Shown: in pieces, positions 43,832 to 45,585 of the stretch
How positions within the stretch are numbered: the first letter of the stretch is position 1
Layout: the number at the start of each line of letters is the position of its first letter
Origin: an uncultured Ulvibacter sp.
Lineage (GTDB): Bacteria; Bacteroidota; Bacteroidia; Flavobacteriales; Flavobacteriaceae
DNA length: 45,585 bases
Reading direction: 5' to 3'
Assembly (NCBI GenBank): GCA_938041335.1
Contig: CALIAF010000035.1
Coordinates: forward strand, 1-45,585
The notes under the pieces: model-generated
What the model was told of the DNA's origin: nothing
Database searches by the model: none
The model's input: the letters and a program-made list of their open reading frames with translations, nothing else
Made by a program: the position numbers and the translations under genes

Positions 43832-45376
43832 TCAATTTATCTCGTTACCATCTTTATCTTGAAAGTGGTACTCCAGATACGTGTAAGCATCTCTCGGTTG
43901 AATTTTAACCCATTTTTTATGCTCCATAAACCATTTATGTCGCATTGATGGAAAACCTTTGGTTAAAAAGGCTGCTATAAAAGGATGCGCATTAAGCGTT
44001 ACTTTTTTATAGTCTTTGTTTAATAAGAGTCGTTTTACGTCTTCTGCGATTCTATCAACTATTATGATAGGCGCTTCAATTTCGCCACTTTGAGTGCCGG
44101 GAGCGTCTTCACGAGTTTTAATGTTCATCTCAGGACGTACACGTTGTCTTGTTATTTGGATTAAACCAAATTTACTAGGAGGCAAAATCTTGTGTTTTGC
44201 TCTATCGTCTTTCATCTCATTACGCATATGATCATAAAGTGCCTTGCGGTTTTTTGCCTGGCCCATATCAATAAAATCAACTACAATAATACCTCCCATA
44301 TCACGCAGTTGTAATTGTCTGGCAACTTCTGTTGCTGCAATTAAATTTACTTCTAAAGCAGTTTCTTCTTGATTTTTAGATTTGTTAGAGCGGTTACCAC
44401 TGTTTACATCAATTACGTGCAGTGCTTCCGTGTGTTCTATCACTAAATAGGCACCTTTGCTCATAGAAACTGTTTTACCAAACGATGTTTTAATTTGTCT
44501 TTCAATGCCAAATTTTTCAAAAATAGGTGTTTGAGCGTTGTATAATTTCACAATTTTTTCCTTTTCAGGATATATTTCTTGTAAATACTCTTTTATTTCG
44601 ACACTTAAATTTTTGTCGTTGGTTATAATGCTTGTAAAAGAATCATTCATGACATCTCTTAATATTGAAGATGCTCTGTTTAACTCACTAAGTATTTTTG
44701 TTGGTGTGTTTGTATTTGCAATATGATTACAAGTAGTTTTCCAACGTTCTAGCGAATTTTGTAAATCTTTGTCTAGTTCTGCTACTTTTTTTCCTTCGGC
44801 AACAGTACGTAAAATAAGTCCAAACCCTTTTGGTTTGATACTTTTTGCTAATCTTTTTAGTCGTTCCTTTTCTTTAGCATCTGCAATTTTTTGAGATACA
44901 GATATTCTATTTGAAAATGGAACTAAAACTAAAAATCTACCAGCTATTGAAAGTTCTGAGCTAATTCTTGGCCCTTTGGTAGATATTGGTTCTTTTACAA
45001 TTTGTACTAATAAATTTTGACCTGATTTTAGTACATTATTAATGCTTCCGTCTTTATTGATGTCTTTTTCAAAACGGAAGTTTTTTAAAGTGAATTCTTT
45101 AAATTTACCTGTGCTTACTTTCTTAATGAATTTATTTAAAGAGAGTACTTGTGGTCCTAAATCATGGTAATGTAAAAAACCATCTTTAGGGTATCCAACG
45201 TTTACAAAAGCGGCATTTAAGCCTGTCATTACTTTTCCTATTTTGGCAAGAAAAATATCTCCGACAGAAAATTTATTGTCGCTCGTTTCTTTATTTAATT
45301 CAACAAGTCTACCATCTCGTAGTAAGGCAAAATCTATATCAGAAGAATTTGAACGTATTATTAATTCGGTTTTCAT
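43832..45376 (-). CDS. rng: Ribonuclease E/G family protein
   Basis: 514 residues, RNase G-like in length, without the long RNase E tail. The S1 domain is near the start (GDIFLAKIGKVMTGLNAAFVNVG). The active-site Asp residues are Asp323 in VIDVNSGN and Asp367 in VVDFIDMG (Asp370 close by). The FGLIQITRQRVRPE segment is followed by TREDAPGTQSGEIEAP, where many homologues have the CPxC zinc-link, so this protein lacks it. It processes rRNA and mRNA. Upstream on the minus strand is the terminator of a tiny basic protein gene and a perfect 7-bp inverted repeat. Confidence 0.93.
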   Translation of the reverse strand: MKTELIIRSNSSDIDFALLRDGRLVELNKETSDNKFSVGDIFLAKIGKVMTGLNAAFVNVGYPKDGFLHYHDLGPQVLSLNKFIKKVSTGKFKEFTLKNFRFEKDINKDGSINNVLKSGQNLLVQIVKEPISTKGPRISSELSIAGRFLVLVPFSNRISVSQKIADAKEKERLKRLAKSIKPKGFGLILRTVAEGKKVAELDKDLQNSLERWKTTCNHIANTNTPTKILSELNRASSILRDVMNDSFTSIITNDKNLSVEIKEYLQEIYPEKEKIVKLYNAQTPIFEKFGIERQIKTSFGKTVSMSKGAYLVIEHTEALHVIDVNSGNRSNKSKNQEETALEVNLIAATEVARQLQLRDMGGIIVVDFIDMGQAKNRKALYDHMRNEMKDDRAKHKILPPSKFGLIQITRQRVRPEMNIKTREDAPGTQSGEIEAPIIIVDRIAEDVKRLLLNKDYKKVTLNAHPFIAAFLTKGFPSMRHKWFMEHKKWVKIQPRDAYTYLEYHFQDKDGNEIN

Positions 45377-45441
45377 CTGAATTAGGTTTTATGCCAACAC
45401 AATCTTTGTTTGAGTTGTGTTAACGGATTAATTTGTAAACA

Positions 45442-45458
45442 GGTATAATTGTTATACC
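45442..45458. promoter_or_regulatory. Perfect inverted repeat upstream of rng
   Basis: GGTATAATTGTTATACC, two 7-base arms around TTG, lies 65 bases before the rng start. A further hairpin, AGAGGC/GCCTCT (45462-45467 with 45474-45479), lies just upstream of it. It could be an operator or part of the mRNA leader. Confidence 0.5.
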
Positions 45459-45514
45459 GGCAGAGGCGGTAATGCCTCTATGTCAATGAACTTGTGTTCG
45501 CGTATTAAGCAAAC

Positions 45515-45542
45515 GAAAAAGTAAGCATTTGCTTACTTTTTC
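45515..45542. terminator. Terminator hairpin overlapping the end of the small basic gene
   Basis: A perfect 12-bp stem, 45515-45526 with 45531-45542 (loop ATTT), carries A and T runs in the arms. The stop codon of the minus-strand gene (45533-45535) lies within the stem. Confidence 0.85.
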
Positions 45543-45583
45543 TTATGGCGATTTGCTCTGGCTCTTTTTTTTCTTTTGTGAGT
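45533..45583 (-). CDS. C-terminus of a tiny, very basic protein (partial)
   Basis: On the minus strand the last 16 codons before a TAA read THKRKKRARANRHKKK, and the frame is open to the window edge. The other two frames give less distinctive sequence. From memory this resembles the end of a ~29-residue Lys/Arg-rich protein encoded just upstream of rng in many Flavobacteriia, possibly ribosome-associated. I cannot confirm a name. A terminator overlaps its stop codon. Confidence 0.5.
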   Translation of the reverse strand, partial: THKRKKRARANRHKKK

Positions 45584-45585
45584 AG

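Overview
Nearly all of this window (about 435 to the end) is chromosome of a marine-type Flavobacteriaceae bacterium (Bacteroidota). The signs are AT-rich DNA, promoters of the Bacteroidetes type (TTG, then TAnnTTTG), almost no Shine-Dalgarno sequences, type IX secretion (T9SS) cargo and PorT-type proteins, and family-specific gene neighbours. The genus looks Dokdonia-like, but that is only an impression. The first ~380 bases are different: they hold the end of a gammaproteobacterial queF and the 5' half of a gammaproteobacterial tRNA-Ser. They are joined inside the anticodon arm to the 3' half of a flavobacterial tRNA-Ser. The composite tRNA cannot pair its acceptor stem, so this is most likely an assembly or amplification chimera.

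Layout. 435-1042: tRNA terminator, two copies of a ~108-bp repeat, and a promoter. 1043-4221 (+): ExbB, a small membrane protein, two ExbD proteins and a PorT-like barrel. 4216-13156 (-): PAP2-like membrane protein, rpoN, asnS, an RND/MMPL exporter, a DUF5686-like barrel, frr and pyrH. 13597-17207 (-): a NarL-type two-component system whose sensor carries a periplasmic beta-propeller and a Y_Y_Y domain. 17303-21613 (-): a 1436-residue T9SS cargo protein with seven ~122-residue repeats. 21888-28246: radA, a B12-type radical SAM protein, a lipase-like hydrolase, a Tas-like aldo/keto reductase and a DUF4442 protein.

28455-30302 (+) holds atpD and atpC, followed by a small membrane protein. 31016-40352 is a dispersed biotin cluster: bioF, a DUF2007 protein, bioD, bioA, a Coa1-like protein on the other strand, a divergent beta-ketoacyl synthase, an inserted NfeD-flotillin pair, and bioB. 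No bioC or bioH is visible, so the ketoacyl synthase is the most interesting candidate for making or handling the pimeloyl precursor. The right end has an FnIII lipoprotein, a small barrel protein, recX, a second T9SS cargo protein with calcium-type Asp repeats, RNase G (rng), and the last codons of a tiny very basic protein.

Features beyond the gene list: a palindromic repeat lies in frame inside bioF; a 17-bp hairpin separates atpD from atpC; related intergenic repeats flank the flotillin pair; and five genes carry TAnnTTTR exactly four bases before the start codon, which suggests leaderless transcripts. All functional statements are read from sequence and family knowledge. No search was run.
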